Source: Rhizophagus irregularis (Eukaryota > Glomeromycota > Glomeromycetes > Glomerales > Glomeraceae). From it: a stretch of DNA of 64,000 nt. The notes under the pieces are model-generated. The model was not told where the DNA came from. It saw only the letters and a list, made by a program, of their open reading frames with translations, and made no database searches. The stretch is from the NCBI RefSeq assembly GCF_026210795.1, contig NC_089436.1:5022001-5086000 (forward strand), written 5' to 3'. Below are positions 53,506 to 61,806 of the stretch, in pieces; the first letter of the stretch is position 1; every line of letters starts with the position of its first letter. Both the position numbers and the translations under genes were made by a program.

Positions 53506-55571
53506 ATCTTGATCTGCTAAATAGCAACTTTGCTTTACGTAAAGAGCTGATATTAGAGGAAACAAATAATATTTCCAATAAGGAGAAAATCCGTAAACTC
53601 ACAAAGGAGATAGAGGCATGTGAACGATATATCTTCTATCTTGAAAAAAATCTTGTTTCACGTGAGGATGAGATCGATCAGTTAAAGGCAGAGTGTCAGT
53701 CCACTTTAGTTGAACTTGGAAAGTATCGAGATCACTTAGAGTTAAAGGAAGAGGCACTTGTTGCCCAGGATGAACGTATTATTCAGCTTGAAGACACAGT
53801 AGATAAACTCAAAAAATGCATTCAAGAATTATCTTTATGTAAAGGAAAGATAGAAATGGATGAAGATAATGAATTATTCAATCCTATTCTAAGAATACTA
53901 GACCGCCGACGGGCAGTTGCAGATTGTGTATCTGAGATTCGACTATTTTTTGATCGGAATAGGATTCCAATTCCACAAGACATAGATGATGTCTTTAATG
54001 CTACCACTCAAAGTCTTGATGAAATTATTCGTCAAGCTGCTCTAATGCAAGAAATTGGTGTAGACCAACTAAATCAGATAGAAGGATTGCAGACATTACT
54101 TGGAGAATCTTTAGATCGTACAAATGCTCTTAATCAAGACTTAATAAGAGTACGTGATGATTTTACATATGAGACAAATGCTCGTAGACACTGGGAAACT
54201 GTTGCACAACAGAATCAAGCACGTATTGCAGGAATACAAATAGCCAATCTAGGTATACGTTTTCTGAATAGACGTAAAGATGCACAACTGGCAAACCAGC
54301 AGAATCAGCTGGTAAATCAACAGAATCAGATAGCAAACCAACAGAATCAGATAGCTGAGCATAGAAGGAATGCACACAGGCTGATGTTACGCTATAATGC
54401 TGATACAGAACGTTGGAGAAGAAGGCATGCAGGTTGTATACGTCAGGCACAAAACTGGCAAAGACAATATAGGATTTCACAGACCCAAGTACAAGCACAG
54501 GCCCAAAATATTTTAAATTTACAACAACAAATATTAGCGTTACAAAACAATCCTCCAAACATGGCTACAATACAAGATGTCATGCATACTATATCACCAG
54601 GTCTTGCACAGTTACCATTTTATGATGGACAAGAGCCGCCAGACTCTTATTATCAAAAGCTTAGAGCTGTCAATGAAATGGCTCGTCCACTAGCTGTTGC
54701 TGTTTTTAATGCTGCTATGAGGTGTAGTGTTATGAAAAATAAAATGTCTGGTAGATTTATTCCTGTTCCAGCAAATAATCCATATAATGCCAATGCTGCT
54801 ATTAATACAGAACCAGAGTTTCTAAACTGGCTGCAAGGAAAATATAGAGATGTGATGGTTGGAACAAATCAAGGTGCTATAATAGCACTCATGAATGAAT
54901 CATTTTCTCCTATAGATACACCAGATACATATGCAAAAAGGATTCGATCATTAGCACAAGGACAAGTATATGCTGAAATTTTACCTTATCTATATAATCA
55001 TTTGCCTGATGTTTTAGAAATGAGAGTTAGAATTGCTGCTCCTGCTGATCTTGATGCTTTCTTTAATGAGTTACGTAATAAATGGTATGAAAGTGGAGGG
55101 CGAAAAAATCCAACCACTATAGTAGAACAACCACAGAATAGAACTGCATTAGAAAAGCTTGCAGATATAGCAGTACGTCTTGGCTATACTGGTGACATAA
55201 CAAATCCTGTAGCAATACATACTTTCATTGAGAGTGATCTTACCAGAAAGTTAGGTGGACAAACACAACATCTAAGAAAAGATCACTTCGGAACTGGTCA
55301 GGTTAAAAAGGTGACAAAGACAACCAAATCTTCTCCTAAACGTCATTGCTCAAACTGTGGTAGAACAGGTCATTCCAAAAACAAGTGTTCACGGAGTAAA
55401 CGTACTAAGAAAGTTAACAATACTCACATAGTTGACTATGAAGAATCTGAAAGTGATGAGAAAACTGATGAAGAAACTGAGGAAGAGTTAACTGAAGAAG
55501 AAGAGGAGGAGGATGAACCTCAGAATTGCTTTAGTGTAAAAAAAAAACTCATCAACGTGGAATTTCGGTAA
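53487..55571 (+). CDS. Gag-like structural protein with coiled coil and CCHC knuckle (694 aa)
   Basis: The first ~130 residues and about 220-340 are coiled coil, including near-repeats of NQQNQ(L/I)(V/A). Residues about 350-550 form a helical globular domain ('FYDGQEPPDSYYQKL', 'EFLNWLQGKYRDVMVG', 'RIRSLAQGQVYAEILPYL') that has the feel of a retrotransposon Gag core. Residues about 621-634 are a zinc knuckle CSNCGRTGHSKNKC, after which the protein is basic, then very acidic. Proteins of this kind assemble particles and bind nucleic acid. The stop TAA (55569-55571) is followed in the same frame by the protease region. The 3' end has a run of ten A (55538-55547). The assignment to Gag rests on the CCHC motif, the following retropepsin and general layout, not on a homology search. 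Confidence 0.75.
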   Translation: MGVEQAYLDLLNSNFALRKELILEETNNISNKEKIRKLTKEIEACERYIFYLEKNLVSREDEIDQLKAECQSTLVELGKYRDHLELKEEALVAQDERIIQLEDTVDKLKKCIQELSLCKGKIEMDEDNELFNPILRILDRRRAVADCVSEIRLFFDRNRIPIPQDIDDVFNATTQSLDEIIRQAALMQEIGVDQLNQIEGLQTLLGESLDRTNALNQDLIRVRDDFTYETNARRHWETVAQQNQARIAGIQIANLGIRFLNRRKDAQLANQQNQLVNQQNQIANQQNQIAEHRRNAHRLMLRYNADTERWRRRHAGCIRQAQNWQRQYRISQTQVQAQAQNILNLQQQILALQNNPPNMATIQDVMHTISPGLAQLPFYDGQEPPDSYYQKLRAVNEMARPLAVAVFNAAMRCSVMKNKMSGRFIPVPANNPYNANAAINTEPEFLNWLQGKYRDVMVGTNQGAIIALMNESFSPIDTPDTYAKRIRSLAQGQVYAEILPYLYNHLPDVLEMRVRIAAPADLDAFFNELRNKWYESGGRKNPTTIVEQPQNRTALEKLADIAVRLGYTGDITNPVAIHTFIESDLTRKLGGQTQHLRKDHFGTGQVKKVTKTTKSSPKRHCSNCGRTGHSKNKCSRSKRTKKVNNTHIVDYEESESDEKTDEETEEELTEEEEEEDEPQNCFSVKKKLINVEFR

Positions 55572-56489
55572 AAAACAAAGGGAAAAAAATCCCGTACTTC
55601 CAAATCTAAAAGAGAACCTATTCTCAAGAAAACTGATGAAGTCTTTCATGCAGCACTGAAGTCTATAATTGCTTCACTAGCAGTACAATGTCCTAAAGAA
55701 ATCCTCCTACAGATTAATGCTTATACCAATCAAGCATATGAGAATCTGAAAGACCCGCTTTTAAACCATTTTGTTAGTGACTATCCAGTTAGTGAAAGAA
55801 AGAAACTCTGGGATGTTCTTTCAGCAAATATGCAAGACATTTTATCTCCTCTAGCTCATGCTGTAAATACAGCAACTCCACTATTACCAACTCCTCCTGC
55901 AGATGTACCATCTGAAGTAGAACAGAAAGAAGACAAAACACTGAACCATGCAATACGTGCCTATCAGCAGAAAAACCTATACTGGCCAAGACCCTTAGAA
56001 ATCAACTTTCTCCAGTTAGATGATCCCAATGATGTAGCGACCATTTCCTGTAAAATCAAAAATGTATGCATACCCTATGCTATGATCGATACAGGGTCTG
56101 ACTCTTCAGTAATCTCTGAGAATGTAGCTAAGCATCTAGGTCTCAAAATAGATCGAAAGAATATACATGCACTTAATGGTGTAGCTGGATCAACCAAAAC
56201 TCTTGGCACTATCAATGAAATTCCCATAACTATCGGTGAAGGTACAAATACAGTCACTATATCAGACGAATTCTCTGTTATACCTACCGAGAAGGATCGA
56301 AATGGTAAGGACAAATCATTGCTAATACTTGGTACACAGTGGCAGTATCGTGCAGGTTGGGAACCTGTAGTAAAGGGTGAGTTCAAAGCAAATGTAAATG
56401 GACAGGTTGTCTCAATTCCTCTCTCTGTACATAAGGCACAACGTAATGTTTTTGCAGTAGATAGCCAGCCAGCCTATAAAAAAAACTAG
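55572..56489 (+). CDS. Retropepsin-type aspartic protease, frame continuous with Gag after one stop
   Basis: The frame is open from the codon after the Gag stop to TAG at 56487-56489; the first ATG is 55830. The active-site motif is MIDTGSDSSV (Asp87 counted from that ATG), with the later ILGTQW strand as the second conserved retropepsin element. As in retroviruses, a dimer would cleave the Gag precursor. The ~110 codons before the catalytic core are helical and of unknown role. Expression could be by stop readthrough, by frameshifting on the A-runs at 55538 and 55583, or from its own ATG. The frame ends in AAAAAACTAG, a slippery site (see next entry). Confidence 0.82.
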   Translation, partial: KTKGKKSRTSKSKREPILKKTDEVFHAALKSIIASLAVQCPKEILLQINAYTNQAYENLKDPLLNHFVSDYPVSERKKLWDVLSANMQDILSPLAHAVNTATPLLPTPPADVPSEVEQKEDKTLNHAIRAYQQKNLYWPRPLEINFLQLDDPNDVATISCKIKNVCIPYAMIDTGSDSSVISENVAKHLGLKIDRKNIHALNGVAGSTKTLGTINEIPITIGEGTNTVTISDEFSVIPTEKDRNGKDKSLLILGTQWQYRAGWEPVVKGEFKANVNGQVVSIPLSVHKAQRNVFAVDSQPAYKKN

Positions 56490-56737
56490 CTGATCGTACC
56501 TGTCAGCATTGTGGGAAGGAATTCCCATATCCTTCTAATCTTAAACAACATTTTTTACGAAAAAATCCATGTGCAGTAAAAAAGTCCCATGCAAAGCCCA
56601 TGCAAAGCCCATGTGCAGTTAAAATTTCCCATGCAAAGTCCATGCAAAGTCTATGCACAGTAAAAAAATCCCATGCGCAGTCCACACAAAATTTGAGTAA
56701 AGCAACAGTACCCATTCGTCTATTTCTTGATGAATAA
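56480..56737 (+). CDS. C2HC zinc-finger extension reached by -1 frameshift from the protease
   Basis: This frame has no ATG before its zinc finger and begins at the A-run that ends the protease gene, so it must be read as a fusion. The finger CQHCGKEFPYPSNLKQHF..(N)PC closely resembles the one at the polymerase N-terminus. The remainder is a degenerate repeat of CAKPM/HAKSM-like units coded by a 'CCATGCAAAG' minisatellite (about 56575-56690). The site A AAA AAC directly before TAG is the classical retroviral -1 slippery heptamer. Without slippage the finger is never made. Confidence 0.6.
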   Translation, partial: KKLADRTCQHCGKEFPYPSNLKQHFLRKNPCAVKKSHAKPMQSPCAVKISHAKSMQSLCTVKKSHAQSTQNLSKATVPIRLFLDE

Positions 56738-56743
56738 TGGGAA

Positions 56744-56866
56744 CTACGACATGGAAGCAAGTTTTTTTTCTATTTCTCGTACTTGCTTCTTCATGGTATC
56801 AATTTCATGTCGTATCTGATGATTTGTCTTGATCAATTTCTCATGTTCTTTAGTAAGGTTCTGCAT
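56744..56866 (-). CDS. Short coiled-coil peptide (40 aa) or tail of the next gene
   Basis: ATG at 56866, TAG at 56744-56746; heptad-like Leu/Ile spacing (MQNLTKEHEKLIKTNHQ...). It lies in the same frame as the 103-aa gene upstream, separated by a single TGA (56870-56872). It is either a small separate gene or the C-terminal tail of that protein after a nonsense change. Confidence 0.45.
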   Translation of the reverse strand: MQNLTKEHEKLIKTNHQIRHEIDTMKKQVREIEKKLASMS

Positions 56867-56869
56867 GAA

Positions 56870-57181
56870 TCAGCCAAAAGTAACCTTATTATATTCAAGC
56901 AAGTGCTTCTGAAGTATGGAAACCTCTTCACTAATCATGTCTTGTGTCATTCTGTTTCTTGGCATATATGTCTGTTTAACAGTTAGTCTCTGACGTGCTA
57001 ATTTTTTCTGGTATCTTTCTACTTCATGTTTCAAAAATAACTCTACCATGGAATTTACTCCACTGGCATCAGACACAGATAGTGGACTACGCTTCCTTGT
57101 TGTGAGATGAATCCATGCCTCATGTATTACAGAAGCTGGTAACATAACTAGTAGCTCAGTATATACCTGGTTGAAAGACAT
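56870..57181 (-). CDS. Element-encoded helical protein (103 aa)
   Basis: Complete frame from an ATG. 'FNQVYTELLVMLPASVIHEAWIHL' starts the protein and a basic-helical region follows. No motif recognised. Placed in tandem with the 89-aa and polymerase genes on the same strand. Confidence 0.55.
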   Translation of the reverse strand: MSFNQVYTELLVMLPASVIHEAWIHLTTRKRSPLSVSDASGVNSMVELFLKHEVERYQKKLARQRLTVKQTYMPRNRMTQDMISEEVSILQKHLLEYNKVTFG

Positions 57182-57275
57182 TAGTTCTTATTACGAAAAA
57201 AAAAAATTTGGAATTCCAAAGAATTCTGAAGAATTCCATAGAATATCTTATCATATGACACCTCCCAGAAATCTG

Positions 57276-57545
57276 TTAGATGTCATGTGCTAATGATTGT
57301 CTTTCTCTTAGTATTGAATAATAAAATGCCTCTACTAAGTCATAAAAGGCATTTGGAATGTTTGGTACAGGGCATTTCATAAATGCATCAATACTAGTCT
57401 TAGAACTTATGACCATTTTAGCTAATGCCTTTATACTTTTTATTGCATCCTCTACATCTTTAAAGAGACCTCTCTGAATTGTGATATGTATAAGGTCATC
57501 GATATATTCTTCACTATGTATATCATAGATTGGATCGTCTTCCAT
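57276..57545 (-). CDS. Element-encoded acidic small protein (89 aa)
   Basis: Complete frame from an ATG at 57545, starting in an acidic stretch (MEDDPIYD) and mainly helical afterwards. It begins 73 bp downstream of the polymerase stop on the same strand. No motif recognised. Confidence 0.5.
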   Translation of the reverse strand: MEDDPIYDIHSEEYIDDLIHITIQRGLFKDVEDAIKSIKALAKMVISSKTSIDAFMKCPVPNIPNAFYDLVEAFYYSILRERQSLAHDI

Positions 57546-57617
57546 TTTAACTATCGGGAAAAAATATAATTTATTATTAATATATGCCTAAGTATCACTA
57601 AACTATTCTATATCATT

Positions 57618-60600
57618 CTAATATTTCTCTGGTAATCTGGTCCCTATAGCTATTTTTTCTGCTGCCTCATGACTTGTACCACGCTCAAGAAGTTTCTTAT
57701 ATACTTGAATACGCCAGTGTCTGAATGGTAAGGAGGATATACCATCTGACCAAATCCAGCGTTTTGTATCGATTGGGAATAATGCCTTCTTCTCTGACTC
57801 GATTAGTGATATTACATGATTTTTTGTACGCATTCCCACATTCTTGGCATAGAAGACACCATTTTCAAACAGACAGTCCCGATATACTTGAGTCATAGGA
57901 TCGAAGATTTCATCTTTTTCTACTGTATCATCTAATAAAGTTCCACCTAAAGATGGGAAATATGTGTCCTTAGCCATATCACTCATACCCTTCTTGCTTA
58001 CTCCTTTATGTTTGGACTTTGTAGACTTGTCTGCCAAGACATAGTGGTAGGATTTTGCACGGATGTGGTAGGATTCAGTAATTACATTTCCAGGAGTCTC
58101 ATCCTTGAAAAGCCCGATTGTCTTGGTATCATTAAGGTCAAAGAGATCTGGACGCTCTGCCATATCCTTGTAAATATCTTCTGTCTCGACATGGTAGATA
58201 AAGGAGTCAGTATCCATATATCCAAGTCGTACTTTGTTTCCATACTTCTCTTTGACAAAACCATACCAGAAGCGGTACATTAAGAGTTTACTGAGACCAA
58301 GGACAGATGCACCGATAATGATAGGTTTATTGAGAATAACACTAGCCTTACCCATATGTGCTCCTACAAGTGTGTTGCCAAGTTGACGAGCATACTTGAA
58401 GGAGGGCTTGCGAACTTTCTTAAGGAATTTCTTTTCATCATTTTCATTGATCATTCTCATAAGCTTGACATCCTGATACTTACGTACATTCTCCATAGTC
58501 TTGCCATAGACTGAGTTATTCATGAGTTTAAAGAAGTCTTTCTCAAATGAATTCTTGGATTGTTGACGTAAATTTGTATTTTTTGCAATATAAGGAGCTA
58601 ACCAGTTATCTTGATCAAATGATAGGACTTGTGTAATCTCATCTACAACCATGCCTAACTTAATGTAATACTGGAGCTCTTGGTAATGTATAACATAATC
58701 TTCATGTTTACTAAGATGTGGAACTAACTTCTCTGTTTCAGGAAATCGCCCTCCATCTAAGTTATCAACAAGTTTGGTTATATATGGGCTTAACCTATCC
58801 TTTTTTACAGCTATACTATCAACTGCAGGAGGTAAATCTTGTAGATAATCATGAGTTTTAAGGGGGAAGTGCGCTTTGATATTTAGGAAGTAACCACGGG
58901 CAGCATCTGGTTTTGTATTAAGAATTACATTAAGTATCTGCTTCTGCTTATCTAGATTCTGTTTGAAATATTCTGGAGATGCTTCCCATCTGTAGTTACC
59001 AATAGGCAAGTACTGGCTCATAGCCCATCCATACAGATTGTTTGCATCTACATAGGAAATCCAGGTAGTAGGTTTAGAGGGATTAAAGGAGTCACCCATC
59101 TTAGGGTTATTGGCTTTTAAGAAACGGTGTCCTGCCATAGCTATTCCTCCACGTTTAGCCTTTTCAGTAAAATCATGCATGGTCATGTCAGTGAATAGCT
59201 CTATTTTAACTCCAGTCATCTTAAGCATGCCATCCCAAGAAAGTGCAGGAGCAGAGACATAATGACTTGGGTCAAGTCCATAATGATGCATCGCTGTCTG
59301 TCTAAATTTTGTCCAGACATCTGCTAGGAGAAGAACATCAGTCTTAAGGTAAAGGTCATGATACTCGCCCAAGTTTTTGCAGCCAAATTCCTTCCAAACT
59401 TTTTGTGCATGTTTGTAATTATCCTGAGTGATCTTTCCTCCAAGAGTACTATGAAAGTCATGAATAGATGGGAGTTCTGTCTCCTTGAAACGATCATGTG
59501 AATCAATATATTCATAAGGATAAACCCCCTTACGTGTGATTAAGTCAATATGTTCAGACGAGAAGTTGTTGAAGTGTCGCTTTGTAAGGGGTTTATCTGT
59601 CCCTAAATTCTTTGCAAGGTTTGCAAGACTGGAAGCCATGAACTGCATGCTATCAATGTACTTGAATTGCCCTACTTTCATGGATTTGTAACGTTCGAAT
59701 GTCTCTGCAATAACTTTGATTTGATGTGCTCCAATTGATCGTCCAACAGATTCACAAACTAAATGGGAGTCATAGCCACGGAAGTTATGAAATACTACAG
59801 GAATTGGAGTCTTCCATGCTTCGATTTGAAGCTTAAGATTGCATGCATTATGAGCAGCCCCACGAAACTTACCTGTGATGTGGCAGTGATCCCAAACTTT
59901 TTTGTCTTGCACGCCCTGATTGAAATTCCCATTACATATCCAACAACTAACTGCTTTAGTGAATTCCTTTTTAGCTTCCTCTGTTACAATACGTTCTACT
60001 TTTACTTCTAAAACATCATTAATCCTTCTTAATTCTTTATCAAGTCTGCTGACAAACTCTTCTGTTGCATTTGGTCCTCGATATAAGAATGGCCCCCATG
60101 TCTCATCAGTTTCAATCCAGTGGACCATATAGCAGAAGCTGTTAGCCTTTTGCTCCATAATCTTATGCATATTTCCACCATAGTTTTCATTACACTTTCT
60201 GTTATCAGCCTCAAAGTCTGCAATAATTACACATGGGGCATACATTGTTCGGTTAAAATTCTTAAACTCCTCAAAATCATTCTTACCTTTAACTGGTAAC
60301 TCAACTCTTTGTGGTGACTCACCTAATCCAAAACACCATTCCTGATGATTAGTTAAAGATTTAGACGATGGAAAGCTTTGGAAGCACCGATTGCAAAGAT
60401 GCTTCTTTTCCTTGTGGGATGTATCTTTGTATATTAAAGCATCAGGATTCTTAATCCAAAGGAAGTGATTCTTCTGACCATACTTTCCTTCATCTGATTT
60501 TGTAATATCTGTAAGGGCCATAAGGTGAATGATATGTTGACGGTTGTAATTCTTACTTGCAATAACAGGTTTTGGAATACCAGTTTTCTCCTCCCATTCC

Positions 60601-61736
60601 CATACATTAATGGAGATCTCAGGATTGAGGTCCTCAATCTTGCTAAATATGCGTGGACAAACAGGAGTGGGCATGGGAATTGCATTGAGATTGACTTGTT
60701 CCAAGTATGGCTTAAATTTTTCTGCCCGAAAGATTCGCTCAAGTTTTTGTGTATGACCATCTTTATATGCAAAGTAAGCACCTAAAGCCCCTTGCAAACA
60801 TTTTTCAGAAGGCAAGCCTGTGTCTGGATCTATGAGATCTTTGTTATCAGGATTGATAGTGCACTTCTTATTTGCAAGTGCCTTAGGTGTAAGAATGTAT
60901 GAGCCTCCTTTTGCTCGGCGGTAAGTATACGTCTCAATAGTTAATATATCTATACTAACAATTTTCCAACCAGACCCTCCTTTCATAAATTTGACAATTT
61001 TATCCGTGATATCTACTGCTGATTTTGTTAAATGATCATCTATATCATTCTTTAAAAGAAGTACACGCATGACTCCTCTATGATAAACTTGCTTATATGT
61101 TCCACTATTATCTGTATATGTAGCCAATATAGTGATAGCTGATTTGATTTGCCCCTTTTCTTCAAGTTCCCTCTCAAGAATTTCTGTTATTTTCTGGCGG
61201 GTATCAGCTATTATACTTGGAAAATATGGTATATCTCTAACATTTGGTTTAAGATCAGCTTGCCATACTGTCTTATGTTTTAGAGATTTATGTGGACGTG
61301 CAGGATCATGACCTCTTTTTACAAATTGAATATCACACCATCTTCCTCTATAATCTCCTTGCATATAAGCAAACCATTCATTATCTGTTTGTGGAACTCT
61401 TCTTTTTCGTGGAGTATATTGATTGTAATCACCAGGTCCTGCTAACCATTTTGCTAGTTCATCAATTGTTAAGTTAGGAGTTTTCTCTGTATGAGCTGGG
61501 ATAACTTCAGGTGTGGGATCCTGGAGTTGCTCCGGTTGTGGTTGCAATTGTACAATTTCAGGTGTGGGATCCTGGAATTGCTCCGGTTGTGGTTGCAATT
61601 GTACAATCTCAGGTGTGGGATCCTGAGGGTTAGCTGTAGACTTGCATAGAAACTTTCTATTTTGATGCCCACGAAGCTTTTGTGGAGTTGCAAAAGTCTT
61701 TCCACATCTATCACAAGTTCGATTGCTTGTTGCCAT
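57618..61736 (-). CDS. Family B DNA polymerase with internal endonuclease VII-like zinc motif (1372 aa)
   Basis: Replicates the element. Residues 8-31 are a C2HC finger (CDRCGKTF...), followed by a tandem PTPEIVQLQPQPEQ repeat (about 40-80). A second finger lies near 445-465. The exonuclease motifs DFEAD (~505), NFRGYDSH (~650) and a YLKTDVLLL segment (~797) flank an insert (~597-635) of pattern C-x2-C...DHCH.TGKFRGAAHN.CN, the endonuclease VII-like zinc site known from PolB proteins of Polinton-like elements. Polymerase motifs A (DANNLYGWAM, ~896), B (NNSVYGKT, ~1070) and C (YMDTDS, ~1173) are intact, as is the KxKGV region. The length suits protein-primed polymerases of this group. The ATG at 61736 is the first in frame, 71 bp from the terminal repeat. 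No stop or shift interrupts it. Confidence 0.93.
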   Translation of the reverse strand: MATSNRTCDRCGKTFATPQKLRGHQNRKFLCKSTANPQDPTPEIVQLQPQPEQFQDPTPEIVQLQPQPEQLQDPTPEVIPAHTEKTPNLTIDELAKWLAGPGDYNQYTPRKRRVPQTDNEWFAYMQGDYRGRWCDIQFVKRGHDPARPHKSLKHKTVWQADLKPNVRDIPYFPSIIADTRQKITEILERELEEKGQIKSAITILATYTDNSGTYKQVYHRGVMRVLLLKNDIDDHLTKSAVDITDKIVKFMKGGSGWKIVSIDILTIETYTYRRAKGGSYILTPKALANKKCTINPDNKDLIDPDTGLPSEKCLQGALGAYFAYKDGHTQKLERIFRAEKFKPYLEQVNLNAIPMPTPVCPRIFSKIEDLNPEISINVWEWEEKTGIPKPVIASKNYNRQHIIHLMALTDITKSDEGKYGQKNHFLWIKNPDALIYKDTSHKEKKHLCNRCFQSFPSSKSLTNHQEWCFGLGESPQRVELPVKGKNDFEEFKNFNRTMYAPCVIIADFEADNRKCNENYGGNMHKIMEQKANSFCYMVHWIETDETWGPFLYRGPNATEEFVSRLDKELRRINDVLEVKVERIVTEEAKKEFTKAVSCWICNGNFNQGVQDKKVWDHCHITGKFRGAAHNACNLKLQIEAWKTPIPVVFHNFRGYDSHLVCESVGRSIGAHQIKVIAETFERYKSMKVGQFKYIDSMQFMASSLANLAKNLGTDKPLTKRHFNNFSSEHIDLITRKGVYPYEYIDSHDRFKETELPSIHDFHSTLGGKITQDNYKHAQKVWKEFGCKNLGEYHDLYLKTDVLLLADVWTKFRQTAMHHYGLDPSHYVSAPALSWDGMLKMTGVKIELFTDMTMHDFTEKAKRGGIAMAGHRFLKANNPKMGDSFNPSKPTTWISYVDANNLYGWAMSQYLPIGNYRWEASPEYFKQNLDKQKQILNVILNTKPDAARGYFLNIKAHFPLKTHDYLQDLPPAVDSIAVKKDRLSPYITKLVDNLDGGRFPETEKLVPHLSKHEDYVIHYQELQYYIKLGMVVDEITQVLSFDQDNWLAPYIAKNTNLRQQSKNSFEKDFFKLMNNSVYGKTMENVRKYQDVKLMRMINENDEKKFLKKVRKPSFKYARQLGNTLVGAHMGKASVILNKPIIIGASVLGLSKLLMYRFWYGFVKEKYGNKVRLGYMDTDSFIYHVETEDIYKDMAERPDLFDLNDTKTIGLFKDETPGNVITESYHIRAKSYHYVLADKSTKSKHKGVSKKGMSDMAKDTYFPSLGGTLLDDTVEKDEIFDPMTQVYRDCLFENGVFYAKNVGMRTKNHVISLIESEKKALFPIDTKRWIWSDGISSLPFRHWRIQVYKKLLERGTSHEAAEKIAIGTRLPEKY
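61503..61640 (-). repeat. 57-bp coding tandem repeat in the polymerase N-terminus
   Basis: Two full and one partial copy of a unit reading CAGGTGTGGGATCCTG then GA(A/G)TTGCTCCGGTTGTGG on the plus strand. It encodes the Pro/Gln-rich repeat between the zinc finger and the rest of the polymerase. Confidence 0.85.
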
Positions 61737-61806
61737 ACTGGTTGTGTACTAATAACCTAAAAATTTTTTTCTTCAATTAATAAATTCTAAAATGTTTCCC
61801 ATCTTA

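Noticed and set aside
53487-56737. Nested LTR retrotransposon inside the large element
   Set aside because: No LTRs, no reverse transcriptase or RNase H, the integrase is on the opposite strand, and the genes are tightly packed with element genes. Kept as the main alternative to test.
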